A stretch of DNA of 38,060 bases from Syntrophobacteraceae bacterium (GCA_031292195.1 JARLHP010000107.1:1-38060), one strand, 5' to 3'. Counted from the first letter of the stretch, positions 15,890 through 25,030 are shown. The notes: generated from the letters alone by a model not told the origin. Numbers and translations: made by a program.

Positions 15890-17056
15890 ATGAGAGAGGT
15901 CGCTGTTTTGGGTGTGGGCATGACAAAATTCGGCCCAACCGATTTGAGCATCAAGGAACTCTTTGCGCAAGCGGCATTGGAAGCCATCCGGGAGTCCAAT
16001 CTGACATCCCGGGACGTGCAGGCCCTGTTTGTGGGCAATGTCCTGGGGGACTTTGCCGAGGGCCAGATGAACCTGGCGGGATTTCTGGCCGACGAGATAG
16101 GACTTCCGCCGCGGATTCCGGCCACACGAGTGGAAGGGGCGTGCGCCACGGCTTCCATCGCCTTTCGGGAGGCGTTTATGTGGGTGGCCTCCGGATTCTA
16201 CGACATCGTTTTGGTAGGTGGGGTGGAGAAGGTGTCCTCTATGGGCACCCCTCTTGCCACCCGCGCTTTTGCCATGGCCACGGACAGCCACTACGAAGAA
16301 TTCTGCGGCCTGACCTTTCCGGGTGTGTTTGCCATGTTGACGCATCTGTATGCGAACAAATATGGAATTTCTCTTCCCACCCTCAAGGAACAAATGGCCC
16401 GTGTGGCCGTAAAGAATCATCACAACGGCGCGATGAACCCGCTGGCCCAGTTTCAAGCGGAAATCTCCATGGAAAAGGTCCTAAACAGCTTCATGGTTTG
16501 CGACCCGCTCCAACTCTACGATTGTTGCCCCTTTTCCGACGGCGCCGCCGCGGTCGTTCTGGCCAGCCGGGAGATTGCGCAGGCCAGGGTGGCCAAACCG
16601 GTCAAGGTTCTGGGGGTCGGTCAGGGGTCGGCGGGGGCTCTTAGCAGGCAAAAGGATTTCACCGTCATGCAGTCACGGGTTGCTTCCGCCAGGCAAGCCT
16701 ACAAAATGGCGGGAATCGAAGCCCGGGACATTGACCTGTGCGAACTGCACGACTGTTTTACCATCGCCGAAATAGTGGCCAGTGAATGCCTCGGGTTTTT
16801 CGAATTCGGCCAGGGAAGCGCGGCGGTGGAAAAGGGCTCGACCCGAATCGGGGGGAAGATTCCCATAAACCCATCCGGGGGTCTCAAGTCCAAAGGACAT
16901 CCGATCGGCGCCACGGGCTGCGCGCAGGTCTATGAGATCGTAAAGCAGCTTCGCGGCGAGTGCGGAAAAAGACAAGTGGATGGAGCGAAAATAGGCATGA
17001 CGGATACCCTTGGTGGAGATGCCGGAACCGTGGTCAACCTCATCCTTGGCGTATAG
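15890..17056 (+). CDS. Thiolase family protein (SCP2/lipid-transfer type)
   Basis: 388 residues. Active-site features: Cys85 in VEGACATAS, His287 in LHDCFTIAE, and His337 in KGHPIGATGCAQ. The HDCF and GHPIGATG motifs place it with SCP2-type thiolases rather than classical FadA. Such enzymes cleave or form 3-oxoacyl-CoA. Catalytic Cys and both His are present, unlike aldolase-type Ltp2 relatives that have lost them, so thiolysis is favoured. The ATG follows AAAGGAAAG. The next gene, 16 bases on, encodes a Zn-ribbon/OB-fold partner typical of this thiolase branch. It heads the operon. Confidence 0.9.
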   Translation: MREVAVLGVGMTKFGPTDLSIKELFAQAALEAIRESNLTSRDVQALFVGNVLGDFAEGQMNLAGFLADEIGLPPRIPATRVEGACATASIAFREAFMWVASGFYDIVLVGGVEKVSSMGTPLATRAFAMATDSHYEEFCGLTFPGVFAMLTHLYANKYGISLPTLKEQMARVAVKNHHNGAMNPLAQFQAEISMEKVLNSFMVCDPLQLYDCCPFSDGAAAVVLASREIAQARVAKPVKVLGVGQGSAGALSRQKDFTVMQSRVASARQAYKMAGIEARDIDLCELHDCFTIAEIVASECLGFFEFGQGSAAVEKGSTRIGGKIPINPSGGLKSKGHPIGATGCAQVYEIVKQLRGECGKRQVDGAKIGMTDTLGGDAGTVVNLILGV

Positions 17057-17072
17057 GAAGAAAGGACCTGGA

Positions 17073-17474
17073 ATGTACAAACTCACACATGCCCAGTACT
17101 TCACCGCATTAAAGGAGAATCGTCTCGAGGGGCTGAAATGTTGCGAATGCGAGGCGATCACCGTACCGCCGAAGGCCACATGCCAGGAATGCGGTTCCCC
17201 CAGCCTGGAGGTCACCACCCTTTCCGGGGAAGGCGCCATAAGGACCTTCACGGTGATCCGGGTCGCCCCGGAGGGTCTGGAGGCCCCCTACATTGTGGTT
17301 CTTGCGGAACTGAAGGAGGGCCCCTGGCTGATGGGCAACCTGGAGGGTATCGAGCCTTCCGCGGCCACCATGGATCTTATCGGCAGACCTGTAAAACTGG
17401 GGCACAGGGTGGTCACCGGAATGCGGTATACAGCCGGAGAAGGCGTGGTTCCCCTGTTTTCTTTGGCGGACTGA
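17073..17474 (+). CDS. Zn-ribbon OB-fold protein (DUF35 type), thiolase partner
   Basis: 133 residues from the ATG at 17073, selected because AAGGA sits just upstream and the N-terminus MYKLTHAQYFTALKEN fits the family's helical start. A rubredoxin-like zinc ribbon follows with CCECEAITVPPKATCQECG, then an OB-fold (SGEGAIRTFTVIRVAPEG to the final GVVPLFSL). In archaeal acetoacetyl-CoA thiolase/HMG-CoA synthase and in ChsH2/Ltp2 systems such proteins bind the thiolase-fold enzyme and bridge CoA sites. Here the direct pairing with the SCP2-type thiolase supports the same role. It is not an enzyme by itself. Confidence 0.85.
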   Translation: MYKLTHAQYFTALKENRLEGLKCCECEAITVPPKATCQECGSPSLEVTTLSGEGAIRTFTVIRVAPEGLEAPYIVVLAELKEGPWLMGNLEGIEPSAATMDLIGRPVKLGHRVVTGMRYTAGEGVVPLFSLAD

Positions 17475-17543
17475 CTTTTCGCAACGGGGTTTTCATTCTT
17501 CCCGACACTGCACGCAAAGGCACGACTCACAAAAAAGGAGAAC

Positions 17544-19190
17544 ATGATGGCAATGACCCGAATGGCGCCCGGAGAAGCGGTACTGTCGTGGCTGAAGGAG
17601 TATGGAGGCGAGCAGGTTTCAGCCGCTCACTTTCTGTGTGACCGGCATGCCCGCATTCCGGAGAAGGTCGCGCTCTTTTACGAGGACGAACAGGGCGAGA
17701 CTTTCAAGTGGACCTTCCGCGAGCTTCAGGACCTTTCCTCCCGGATGGCCGGGTTCCTGCGCTCGATCGGCGTAAAAAAGGGGGATCGTGTGGCGGCGCT
17801 TCTTCCCAAGATCCCCGAGCTCTTCATCACCACGCTGGCGGTCTGGCGCCTGGGCGCCATCTATGTTCCCCTTTTCACCGCCTTTGGACCCGACGCCATT
17901 GACTACCGGGTAAGCGACAGCTCCACCTGCGTCGTGGTGACCAATGCCGCCCAGCGGCCCAAGCTCAGCGAGACCTCGGTCTACAGCAACGGGGACATCC
18001 AGGTCGTAACCATCGCCGATATGCGGGGGCTGGGGGTTGAAAAGGGAGATTACAGTTTCTGGCACGAAGTGGGCAAAGCCGCGCCGGTCGAAACACCCGT
18101 TCCCCTCACCGGCGATGACCTGATGATCATGCTCTACACCTCGGGCACCACCGGGAGCCCCAAGGGTGTGGAGGTTCCGATAAAGGCCCTGGCCGCTTTC
18201 CGGGCATACATGGAATTCGGCCTCGATATCCGCGAAGACGATTTCTACTGGAACATGGCCGACCCGGGCTGGGCCTACGGCCTTTATTACAACCTGGTCG
18301 GCCCGCTGCTCCTGGGAAAGTCCGCCCTGCTTTTCAACGCCCACTTCAACCCTCCCGACATCTTTCGCATCCTGAGCAAATACCGCGTGACCAACTTTGC
18401 CTCGGCCCCCACCGCATACCGTGCCTTGAAGGCTGCCGGCGATAAAGTGGCCAAGCAGTTTCCCCTGCACCTTCGGGTGGCCTCAAGCGCCGGTGAACCG
18501 CTCAATCCCGAAGTTGTGGAGTGGAGCGACAGGCTGCTGGGTGTGCCCATCCACGACCATTACGGCCAGACCGAATTGGGAATGGTGGCCAACAATCACC
18601 ACCACCCCGACCTGAAGCGGCCCATCAAGATGGCTTCCATGGGCCAGTCCATGCCCGGTTTCAAAATGGTGGTGGTGGACCGGGAAGGTCGCGAGCTGGC
18701 GCCGGGCCGGGAGGGCATCCTGGCCGTTGATGTCCTTAACTCCCCCCTGTTCTGGTTCCGCGGCTACTGGAAGGATGAAAACAGAACGCGGGACAAATTC
18801 GTGGGTGATGGCAGATACTGCGTGGCAGGCGACACGGTCACCATGGACGCCGAGGGCTTCTTCTCCTTTAGTGGTCGATCGGACGACATAATCCTTTGTG
18901 CGGGGTATCGCATCGGGCCCTTCGAGGTGGAAAGCGCCCTGTTGAAACACCCCGCGGTGGCGGAGGCGGCGGTTGTCGGAAAGCCCGACGAACTGCGCAT
19001 GGAAACCATCAAGGCCTTTGTGGCGCTGGTGCCCTCCGTTTCCCCGAGCGACCAGCTGGCCGACGAGTTGAAGGCGTTTGTCAAAAAACACCTGGCGGCC
19101 CACCAGTACCCGCGCGAGATCGAATTCGTGGACCAACTGCCCAAGACGCCCAGCGGCAAAGTGCAGCGTTTCCTGTTGAGAAAGCAGTAG
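17544..19190 (+). CDS. AMP-dependent acyl-CoA synthetase (acetyl/medium-chain type)
   Basis: 548 residues. The P-loop MLYTSGTTGSPKGVEVP is near residue 195, the adenine region is HDHYGQTELGMV, the hinge region is FSFSGRSDDIILCAGYRIGP and the C-terminal lysine motif is PKTPSGKVQRFLLRK. These are the AMP-binding ligase hallmarks; the sequence is closest to acetyl- and medium-chain acyl-CoA synthetases. Substrate cannot be fixed from sequence. AAAAAAGGAG precedes two adjacent ATGs (17544, 17547). The gap from the OB-fold gene is 69 bases and to the next gene 38 bases, so it belongs to the TetR-linked operon and probably primes an organic acid for the dehydrogenase that follows. Confidence 0.9.
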   Translation: MMAMTRMAPGEAVLSWLKEYGGEQVSAAHFLCDRHARIPEKVALFYEDEQGETFKWTFRELQDLSSRMAGFLRSIGVKKGDRVAALLPKIPELFITTLAVWRLGAIYVPLFTAFGPDAIDYRVSDSSTCVVVTNAAQRPKLSETSVYSNGDIQVVTIADMRGLGVEKGDYSFWHEVGKAAPVETPVPLTGDDLMIMLYTSGTTGSPKGVEVPIKALAAFRAYMEFGLDIREDDFYWNMADPGWAYGLYYNLVGPLLLGKSALLFNAHFNPPDIFRILSKYRVTNFASAPTAYRALKAAGDKVAKQFPLHLRVASSAGEPLNPEVVEWSDRLLGVPIHDHYGQTELGMVANNHHHPDLKRPIKMASMGQSMPGFKMVVVDREGRELAPGREGILAVDVLNSPLFWFRGYWKDENRTRDKFVGDGRYCVAGDTVTMDAEGFFSFSGRSDDIILCAGYRIGPFEVESALLKHPAVAEAAVVGKPDELRMETIKAFVALVPSVSPSDQLADELKAFVKKHLAAHQYPREIEFVDQLPKTPSGKVQRFLLRKQ

Positions 19191-19228
19191 ACAAAGCTTT
19201 TTAGCGCACCCGGCCGGGAGGAAACTTA

Positions 19229-20377
19229 ATGGATTTTGAGCTGAGCGAAGAACAAAAGATCATTCGAGACACTGCGGCAAAGTTTGCCAAACGCGAGTTG
19301 GAGCCGGTAGCCGCCGAACTGGACCGAACCCGGAACCGCGAACTTCTCACAGGAAACCTGAAAAAACTGGCCGAACTGGGATTCATGGGGCTAAACATCG
19401 ACCCGGAGTACGGGGGTACGGGCGCCGGAGCGGTGGCCTTCTCCCTGGCGATAACGGAACTGGGGCGCGCCTGCGCCTCAACCACCGCCACCACTTCGGT
19501 AACCAACATGGTGGGGGAGGTGATCCAGGCCATCGGAACGAAAAAGCAGAAGCGCAAATACCTCCCTCCCCTTTGCGGCGGCGAGTACAGCGCGGGTGCT
19601 TTCGGCCTGACGGAAACCTGCGCCGGTTCCGACCCGGCAGGCATGTGCACCTCCGCCGTCCGGGACGGGTCCCACTGGGTGTTGAACGGCGGCAAGGTCT
19701 TTATCAGCAGCGCCGAATACGCGGGCGTCTTTGTCGTCTGGGCCGTAACCGACAAAGGGGCCCCAAAGGGAAAGGGCATCAGTACGTTTCTGGTGGAACC
19801 CGGCTTTCCGGGTTTTGTGGTCGGCAAAAGCGAGGAGAAGATGGGCCAGCACGGCTCCTGCACAAATGAGCTTATCTTCCAGGACTGCCGGGTGCCCGGG
19901 GAGAATCTGCTGGGAGAGCTGAACGGAGGCTTTCGAACCGCTGTGGCCGAACTGGCGGGTGGAAGGATCGGGGTAGGTTCCATGGCGCTGGGCATAGGGT
20001 TGGCGGCGATCGATTTTGCCGTCGGCTACGCCAAAGAGCGGGTGCAGTTCGGTAAGCCCATCTCCGACAATCAGGCCATTCAGTGGATGATCGCCGACAA
20101 TTACACCCGGCTGGAAGCTGCGCGACTGCTTCTTTTACGCGCGGCATTCCTCAAAGACAGCGGGAAACATTTCGCCAAGGAAGCCTCCATGGCAAAGCTA
20201 TACGCCACGGAAAGCGCAAACAGGGCATGCTACGATGCCATGCAGATACTTGGAGGCTACGGTTACACCCGGGACTTTCCTATCGAACGCTACTACAGGG
20301 ACGTCAGGGTGACCTCCATCTACGAGGGAACCAGTGAAATTCAGCGGATGATTATCGCCAGGGAAATACTGAAGTAG
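19229..20377 (+). CDS. Acyl-CoA dehydrogenase
   Basis: 382 residues, typical length. Features: N-terminal helical domain, FGLTETCAGSDPAGM in the flavin-binding middle, and the C-terminal catalytic base Glu366 in IYEGTSEIQRMIIAREIL, preceded by QILGGYGYTRDFPIER. It forms trans-2-enoyl-CoA from acyl-CoA with FAD and passes electrons to ETF. Position of the base matches short/medium-chain enzymes. GGGAGG lies just upstream of the ATG. Neither etfAB nor an enoyl-CoA hydratase is present in the window, so partners are encoded elsewhere. Confidence 0.93.
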   Translation: MDFELSEEQKIIRDTAAKFAKRELEPVAAELDRTRNRELLTGNLKKLAELGFMGLNIDPEYGGTGAGAVAFSLAITELGRACASTTATTSVTNMVGEVIQAIGTKKQKRKYLPPLCGGEYSAGAFGLTETCAGSDPAGMCTSAVRDGSHWVLNGGKVFISSAEYAGVFVVWAVTDKGAPKGKGISTFLVEPGFPGFVVGKSEEKMGQHGSCTNELIFQDCRVPGENLLGELNGGFRTAVAELAGGRIGVGSMALGIGLAAIDFAVGYAKERVQFGKPISDNQAIQWMIADNYTRLEAARLLLLRAAFLKDSGKHFAKEASMAKLYATESANRACYDAMQILGGYGYTRDFPIERYYRDVRVTSIYEGTSEIQRMIIAREILK

Positions 20378-20425
20378 AACCCGACGACCATGCCATGACT
20401 CGCCCATTGCCAAAAGGAGAGCCCC

Positions 20426-22072
20426 ATGAGTTTGAAGATCATACAGCGCACCCAGTCCGCCTATGACTATCCGCTTATCATCAAGCAACTGCTGCATACC
20501 CCCATGATCTATTCCCCGGACCGGGAGATAGTCTACCGGGACATCAAACGATACGACTACCGGACTTTCAGGCAACGGATCGCCCAGCTGGCCAACGCCC
20601 TGCAGGACCTGGGCGTCGGGCAGGGAAGCACGGTCGCGGTGATGGACTGGGACAGCCACCGGTACCTGGAATGCTTCTTCGCCATTCCCATGATGGGCGC
20701 CATACTGCACACCGTCAATATCCGCCTCTCGGCCGAGCAAATTCTTTACACCATCAACCATGCGGAGGATGACGTCATCCTGGTCAACTCCGATTTCCTG
20801 CCCCTGCTGGAAGGGATCAGGGACAAGATCAAAACGGTCAAAAAGCTCGTCCTGATAAACGACGACGGCAAAGCGCCCTCCACGCGACTGGAGTTCGCGG
20901 GGGAGTACGAGGAACTGGTCGACGCGGCGGGCGCCGAATTCGATTTCCAGGACTTCGACGAAAACGCTCAAGCCACCGCTTTCTATACCACGGGCACCAC
21001 GGGGCTGCCCAAGGGCGTCTATTTCAGCCACCGCCAACTGGTGATGCACACCTTCGGCATCCTTACGGCCACAGGTACCTACAGGTCGCACAGCAGTTTT
21101 GATTCCGGGGATGTCTACATGCCTATAACGCCCATGTTTCATGCCCACGCCTGGGGGTTCCCCTATGCGGCCACGCTGGCGGGAGCAAAACAGGTCTATC
21201 CCGGCCGCTATGAACCCGACACGATTCTAAGACTGATCGAGAAGGAAAAAGTCACCTTCTCCCACTGCGTCCCCACCATTTTGCATATGCTGCTCAACAG
21301 CAAGATATCCGGGGAGGTGGACCTTTCCGGCTGGAAGGTTATTATCGGGGGCTCGGCCATGCCCAAGGCTCTTTGCAAAGCGGCCATGGAGCGGGGAATC
21401 GATCCTTTTACCGGCTACGGCATGTCGGAGACCTGCCCCATCCTCACCCTGGCCCGCCTCAAGCAGCACATGATGGACTGGGGAATCGATCGGCAGGTGG
21501 AGATCAAGTGCCGCACCGGGCTGCCCATCCCCCTGGTGGACCTGAGGGTGGTGGACGTCACGGGACAGGATTTGGCCAAAGAAGAGAAGCTCACCGGCGA
21601 AGTGGTGGCCAGGACTCCCTGGCTGACGCAAGGCTACTCCAAAGATCCGCAGAGGTCCGAAGAGCTTTGGTCTCAAGGCTGGCTGCATACCGGCGATATC
21701 GGATATCTCGACGACGAAGGATACCTCCAGGTAACCGACCGTATCAAGGACGTGATCAAAACCGGCGGCGAGTGGGTGTCGTCCCTGGAACTCGAAGACA
21801 TCATTTTGCAGCACGAAGCGGTCAGTGAAGCGGCGGTGATAGGCGTTCCCGACAGTAAGTGGGGAGAAAGACCCCTGGCTCTGCTGGTTATAAAAGAGAG
21901 CCATCGGGATAAGGTCACGCCGGAAGAAATCAAAGCCTTCCTTATGGGCTACGTGGAAAAGGGGCTTATGTCCAAGTGGGGTATACCCGACAAGGTGGTC
22001 TTCAGCGAATCGATCGCGCGAACCAGTGTGGGGAAGCTGGATAAAAAGGTCCTTCGGCAACAATACAAATAG
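20426..22072 (+). CDS. AMP-dependent acyl-CoA synthetase (long/medium-chain type)
   Basis: 548 residues. AMP-binding loop AFYTTGTTGLPKGVYFSHRQ, FTGYGMSETCPIL, LHTGDIGYLDDEGYLQVTDR, KTGGEWVSSLELED and the C-terminal TSVGKLDKKVLRQQ are all intact. N-terminal style (LHTPMIYSPDREIVYRD) and the HTVNIRLSAEQILYTINHAE stretch resemble medium/long-chain fatty acid CoA ligases, a different subgroup from the synthetase at 17.5 kb. It ends the operon; AAAGGAGAG precedes its ATG. Two ligases in one operon suggest two carboxylate substrates, or activation before and after a cleavage. Confidence 0.9.
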   Translation: MSLKIIQRTQSAYDYPLIIKQLLHTPMIYSPDREIVYRDIKRYDYRTFRQRIAQLANALQDLGVGQGSTVAVMDWDSHRYLECFFAIPMMGAILHTVNIRLSAEQILYTINHAEDDVILVNSDFLPLLEGIRDKIKTVKKLVLINDDGKAPSTRLEFAGEYEELVDAAGAEFDFQDFDENAQATAFYTTGTTGLPKGVYFSHRQLVMHTFGILTATGTYRSHSSFDSGDVYMPITPMFHAHAWGFPYAATLAGAKQVYPGRYEPDTILRLIEKEKVTFSHCVPTILHMLLNSKISGEVDLSGWKVIIGGSAMPKALCKAAMERGIDPFTGYGMSETCPILTLARLKQHMMDWGIDRQVEIKCRTGLPIPLVDLRVVDVTGQDLAKEEKLTGEVVARTPWLTQGYSKDPQRSEELWSQGWLHTGDIGYLDDEGYLQVTDRIKDVIKTGGEWVSSLELEDIILQHEAVSEAAVIGVPDSKWGERPLALLVIKESHRDKVTPEEIKAFLMGYVEKGLMSKWGIPDKVVFSESIARTSVGKLDKKVLRQQYK

Positions 22073-22090
22073 CACAGTGTCCCTCCGGAA

Positions 22091-22144
22091 CCTGCCTGTT
22101 GGGCGCGAAAAAGCCTGATCCGCTTCGGTCGCCCAACCCGCAGG
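22091..22144. repeat. Palindromic repeat related to the TTGGGCT family
   Basis: Arms of 15 bases (22091-22105 and 22130-22144), with core GTTGGGCG/CGCCCAAC and two mismatches, enclose a 24-base loop. It is about 20 bases beyond the second acyl-CoA synthetase stop, so it may stabilise the operon's mRNA end. No T tract follows. Confidence 0.6.
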
Positions 22145-22180
22145 CTCCGCGCCCCTCAGCTGATTGAAACCCCGCCGCCA

Positions 22181-22209
22181 TTGACACTTGGACGCTTTCC
22201 TGTCATAAT
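22181..22209 (+). promoter_or_regulatory. Sigma70-type promoter for the cytidylate-kinase-like gene
   Basis: TTGACA (22181-22186) and CATAAT (22204-22209) are separated by exactly 17 bases, about 100 bases ahead of the ATG at 22308. This indicates the gene is transcribed apart from the acyl-CoA operon. Confidence 0.6.
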
Positions 22210-22307
22210 TCGCAGGAAAAGACAGCTTTACATTTCAAAAGAACAAATGCGGCCATGATTACGGTCAAGCTGGCGTGTTAAGACTCTTGTGATTACTGCA
22301 GGGACAA

Positions 22308-23204
22308 ATGGCCATCATTACACTTTCCAGCGGTTCTTTTTGCCGGGGCGAAGAAGTTGCCGCCAAGGTCGCTGATCGGCTCGGTTATACGGAGATTTCC
22401 CATGAGGTGATTTCCGAGGCCTCCCAAAAATACCAGGTCCCTGCGGACCAGTTGGAACAGGCAGTCAATTTCGCGCCATCGTTTTTCAAACGGTTTTTCT
22501 CCGGAAAACAAAAATTTGTGACCTATGTGGCCGCCGCGACACTGGCCAACTTCAAAAAGGACAACATCGTCTACGAGGGCTTCGCCGGTCAATTTTTCGC
22601 CAGCTGGACCTCTCCGATGACGGCCAAAATCCTGGCTTATTTCAAAAACGACAATGTGGCTTACAGTGGTTTTGCCGAACAATCCTGCTCCAGGACCGTC
22701 TCGCATCTTTTAAATGTGAAAATTACAGCGGACATGGAAGACCGGTTGCCCTTGCTGATGAAGGAGAAGGGGCTGGAGCGCAGACAGGCGATGCGCGAAT
22801 TGAAAAAAGAGGACCATCGGCGCAATTCCTGGAGTCGTTATTATTACGGCCTGGATTATACGGACGACAAGTTATACGGTCTGGTGCTTCACATGAGCAA
22901 AATGGGAGTGGACGAGGCGGTGGCCGCCATTTGTGAAACCGTGACAAGACCCGGCTTCCAGACCTCCCCGGAATCTCAGCAGGCTATGGAAGCCCTGGCC
23001 CTGGCCGCTGAAGTAAAAGCGGCCATCGATGACGATTACCCCGATTGTGAGGTCGTGGCCGACAGGAAAGCGGTAGAGATCTATGCGCGATTCACGGTCC
23101 ATACCGATACAATGATCGCCGAAAAGATCCGGGCCAAAGTCCTTAAAATGAACGGCGTGTCATCGGTTTCGGTTATACTCATTCCCAGCGTTATTTTTAC
23201 CTGA
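22308..23204 (+). CDS. Cytidylate kinase-like family protein with internal duplication
   Basis: 298 residues. The N-terminus ITLSSGSFCRGEEVAAKVADRLGY resembles the P-loop region of cytidylate-kinase-like proteins, but SGSFCRGEE lacks the classical GxxxxGK(S/T), so ATP binding may be altered. Residues 79-97 (LANFKKDNIVYEGFAGQFF) and 109-127 (LAYFKNDNVAYSGFAEQSC) are an imperfect repeat with a period of 30 residues. An HLLNVKITADMEDRL stretch follows, as in family members. Residues ~228-295 look like a small alpha/beta (BON-like) domain ending in VSSVSVILIP. No kinase substrate can be inferred. It has its own promoter. The ATG follows a weak purine site, GCAGGGAC. Confidence 0.72.
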   Translation: MAIITLSSGSFCRGEEVAAKVADRLGYTEISHEVISEASQKYQVPADQLEQAVNFAPSFFKRFFSGKQKFVTYVAAATLANFKKDNIVYEGFAGQFFASWTSPMTAKILAYFKNDNVAYSGFAEQSCSRTVSHLLNVKITADMEDRLPLLMKEKGLERRQAMRELKKEDHRRNSWSRYYYGLDYTDDKLYGLVLHMSKMGVDEAVAAICETVTRPGFQTSPESQQAMEALALAAEVKAAIDDDYPDCEVVADRKAVEIYARFTVHTDTMIAEKIRAKVLKMNGVSSVSVILIPSVIFT

Positions 23205-23240
23205 TTCCAGGAGCCGAAAATTTATCCCCACCACTCTTGC

Positions 23241-23344
23241 TAGTGTCGCGTCCCGTAAATTCGATGATATTTCCACGTCCATGTTGGGCATCGCTATATT
23301 CACGGTCAATTCGCATATCATGTAACTTAAGGGACCTAATACTA
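23241..23344. mobile_element. Small MITE-like element with imperfect terminal inverted repeats
   Basis: The left end starting TAGTGTCGCGTCCC (23241) and the reverse complement of the right end ending GGGACCTAATACTA (23344) match at about 15 of 21 positions. The 104-bp element has no open frame. It lies in the gap between the cytidylate-kinase-like gene and sulP, and its right terminus supplies the sulP stop codon (CTA on the plus strand, 23342-23344). No target duplication is clear. The call rests on end symmetry only. Confidence 0.4.
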
Positions 23345-25030
23345 GGATGCTCCCAGCCTGCTTCGCAACTGCGCGACCGCCGAATAGTCCGAATCGAAAA
23401 GATTCTCTGTGCCTATCAAATCTTTAAGCCCCGATTTTTCTATCACATCCTGAACATGTTCCTTGAAGCCGCTAAAGCAAAGACAAACATTATTGCTGCT
23501 GAATCGGACGATCAGTTTGGACAGCATGTCCACACCGGAGGCGTCGATGTCGTTTATCCCGGCGCATGAGACCAGAATGGTTTTGATCTCCGGGTTGCCC
23601 CGTTCCATTTCGAGCACCGCCTTTTCGAAGGTGGAGACATTGATGAATCGCAACGCGCCGTCGAAACGGATGGCCACCAGGCGGCCGTCCAGGGGGGGCA
23701 GCTTGTACCGGTTGGCGTCGCCCAGGGTTCCGTCCTGGTGAACGCCCAGTTCGGTGATGCGCGGCCGCATCATCCGGAACAACATCAATCCCAGGGAAAG
23801 AAAAATACCGATCAGTATGCCGTTCTGGATACTGGGGGAAAACGCAAGCGTGGCGGCGAAGGTCACAACCGAGGCTATGCCGTCGTCGCGGCTGACCCGC
23901 CAGGCGTGCAGCATGACGGGAAACCGGATCAGGCCCACTACCGCCACCATAATGATGGCCGCCAGAACCGGCTTGGGAAGGTGATAGAGAAGCGGTGTGA
24001 GAAAGAGCAAAGTGAGCAGCACGCAAGCGGCCGAAATCACGGAGGCCATCCCGGTGCGTGCATTGGAAGCCAGATTGAGCGCCGAGCGCGAAAATGATCC
24101 GCTGACCGGCATGGAATGGCAGAAAGCGGCGGCCACCTTGGCCAGCCCCTGCCCCACCAGTTCCTTGTTCTCATCCCAGGGCACCCGGGTATTGTTGGCG
24201 ATGACCTTCGAACTGGACATGGCTTCCATGAAGCTGACCAGGGCAATAATGAAGGCCGGGGCCATGAGGGAAATCGCGTTATGCCAGTCCAGATTGGGAA
24301 TACTGAAGCTGGGCAGTCCCTTCGGGATGGCGCCGACCACCTGGCCACCGATGCGGGCAAAACCCATGGCGTAGCTGCCCCCGGTCAGCGCGGCCACCGT
24401 GATCAGCACGCCCGGCAGCCTGGGGGCAAATTTTTTGAACCCCACGATCATACCGATCGCCGCCAGGCCAAAGGCCAATGACAGCAGATGCGTCGAGCCG
24501 ACATGTTTTAGCACATCCAGGATGTCGAGCAAAAAATGGGAGGACTGCGGGGCCTTTATACCCAGCAGGGTCGGTAATTGCGCCAGTCCGATGATCAGGG
24601 CGGCGGCATTTATGAAACCCATCAGCACCGGGTGGGACAGGAAGTTGAGAATCACCCCGACCCGAAAGACGCCCAAAAGGATTTGAAACACCCCTGAAAG
24701 CAATGCCAGCAGGATCACGCAGGAGTAAAAAGATTCGGTGTCGGCGGCTGCCAGCGGCGCGACACTGGCCGCGGTCAGAAGCGAGGTCATGGCCACCGGA
24801 CCGGTGGAGAGCTGACGAGAGGACCCGAAAAGAGCGCCCACGATGGTGGGGATCAACGCGGCATAAAGGCCGTAATAGGCGGGTACGCCGGCCAATCGGG
24901 CATAGGCCAGAGATTGCGGAATGGCGACCAGTGAAACGGTGATACCGGCCATCAGATCGGCCTTGAACGAGGATGAGTCGATCCACAGGGGGGCAAAAAT
25001 GGATGAGAATCTGGGGACTGCGCATTTCAT
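23342..25030 (-). CDS. SulP/SLC26 family anion transporter with STAS domain
   Basis: 562 residues. The N-terminal two-thirds has about ten to twelve hydrophobic segments, starting with the SulP signature KADLMAGITVSLVAIPQSLA and ARLAGVPAYYGLYAAL, and with GSFSRSALNLASNARTGMAS in the middle. Residues ~440-562 form a cytosolic STAS domain (ILVSCAGINDIDASGVDML). Such carriers move sulfate, bicarbonate or other anions; sulfate uptake is attractive in a sulfate reducer but unproven. The ATG at 25030 has GGAG 9 bases upstream. Its stop lies in the terminal repeat of the MITE-like element, so the last few residues may differ from relatives. Confidence 0.92.
   Translation of the reverse strand: MKCAVPRFSSIFAPLWIDSSSFKADLMAGITVSLVAIPQSLAYARLAGVPAYYGLYAALIPTIVGALFGSSRQLSTGPVAMTSLLTAASVAPLAAADTESFYSCVILLALLSGVFQILLGVFRVGVILNFLSHPVLMGFINAAALIIGLAQLPTLLGIKAPQSSHFLLDILDVLKHVGSTHLLSLAFGLAAIGMIVGFKKFAPRLPGVLITVAALTGGSYAMGFARIGGQVVGAIPKGLPSFSIPNLDWHNAISLMAPAFIIALVSFMEAMSSSKVIANNTRVPWDENKELVGQGLAKVAAAFCHSMPVSGSFSRSALNLASNARTGMASVISAACVLLTLLFLTPLLYHLPKPVLAAIIMVAVVGLIRFPVMLHAWRVSRDDGIASVVTFAATLAFSPSIQNGILIGIFLSLGLMLFRMMRPRITELGVHQDGTLGDANRYKLPPLDGRLVAIRFDGALRFINVSTFEKAVLEMERGNPEIKTILVSCAGINDIDASGVDMLSKLIVRFSSNNVCLCFSGFKEHVQDVIEKSGLKDLIGTENLFDSDYSAVAQLRSRLGAS

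Noticed and set aside
22251..22280. Cloning-vector remnant (CCATGATTACG, as in lacZ alpha)
   Set aside because: Only 11 bases match plus a nearby CAAGCT; no polylinker follows and the flanks are native-looking.
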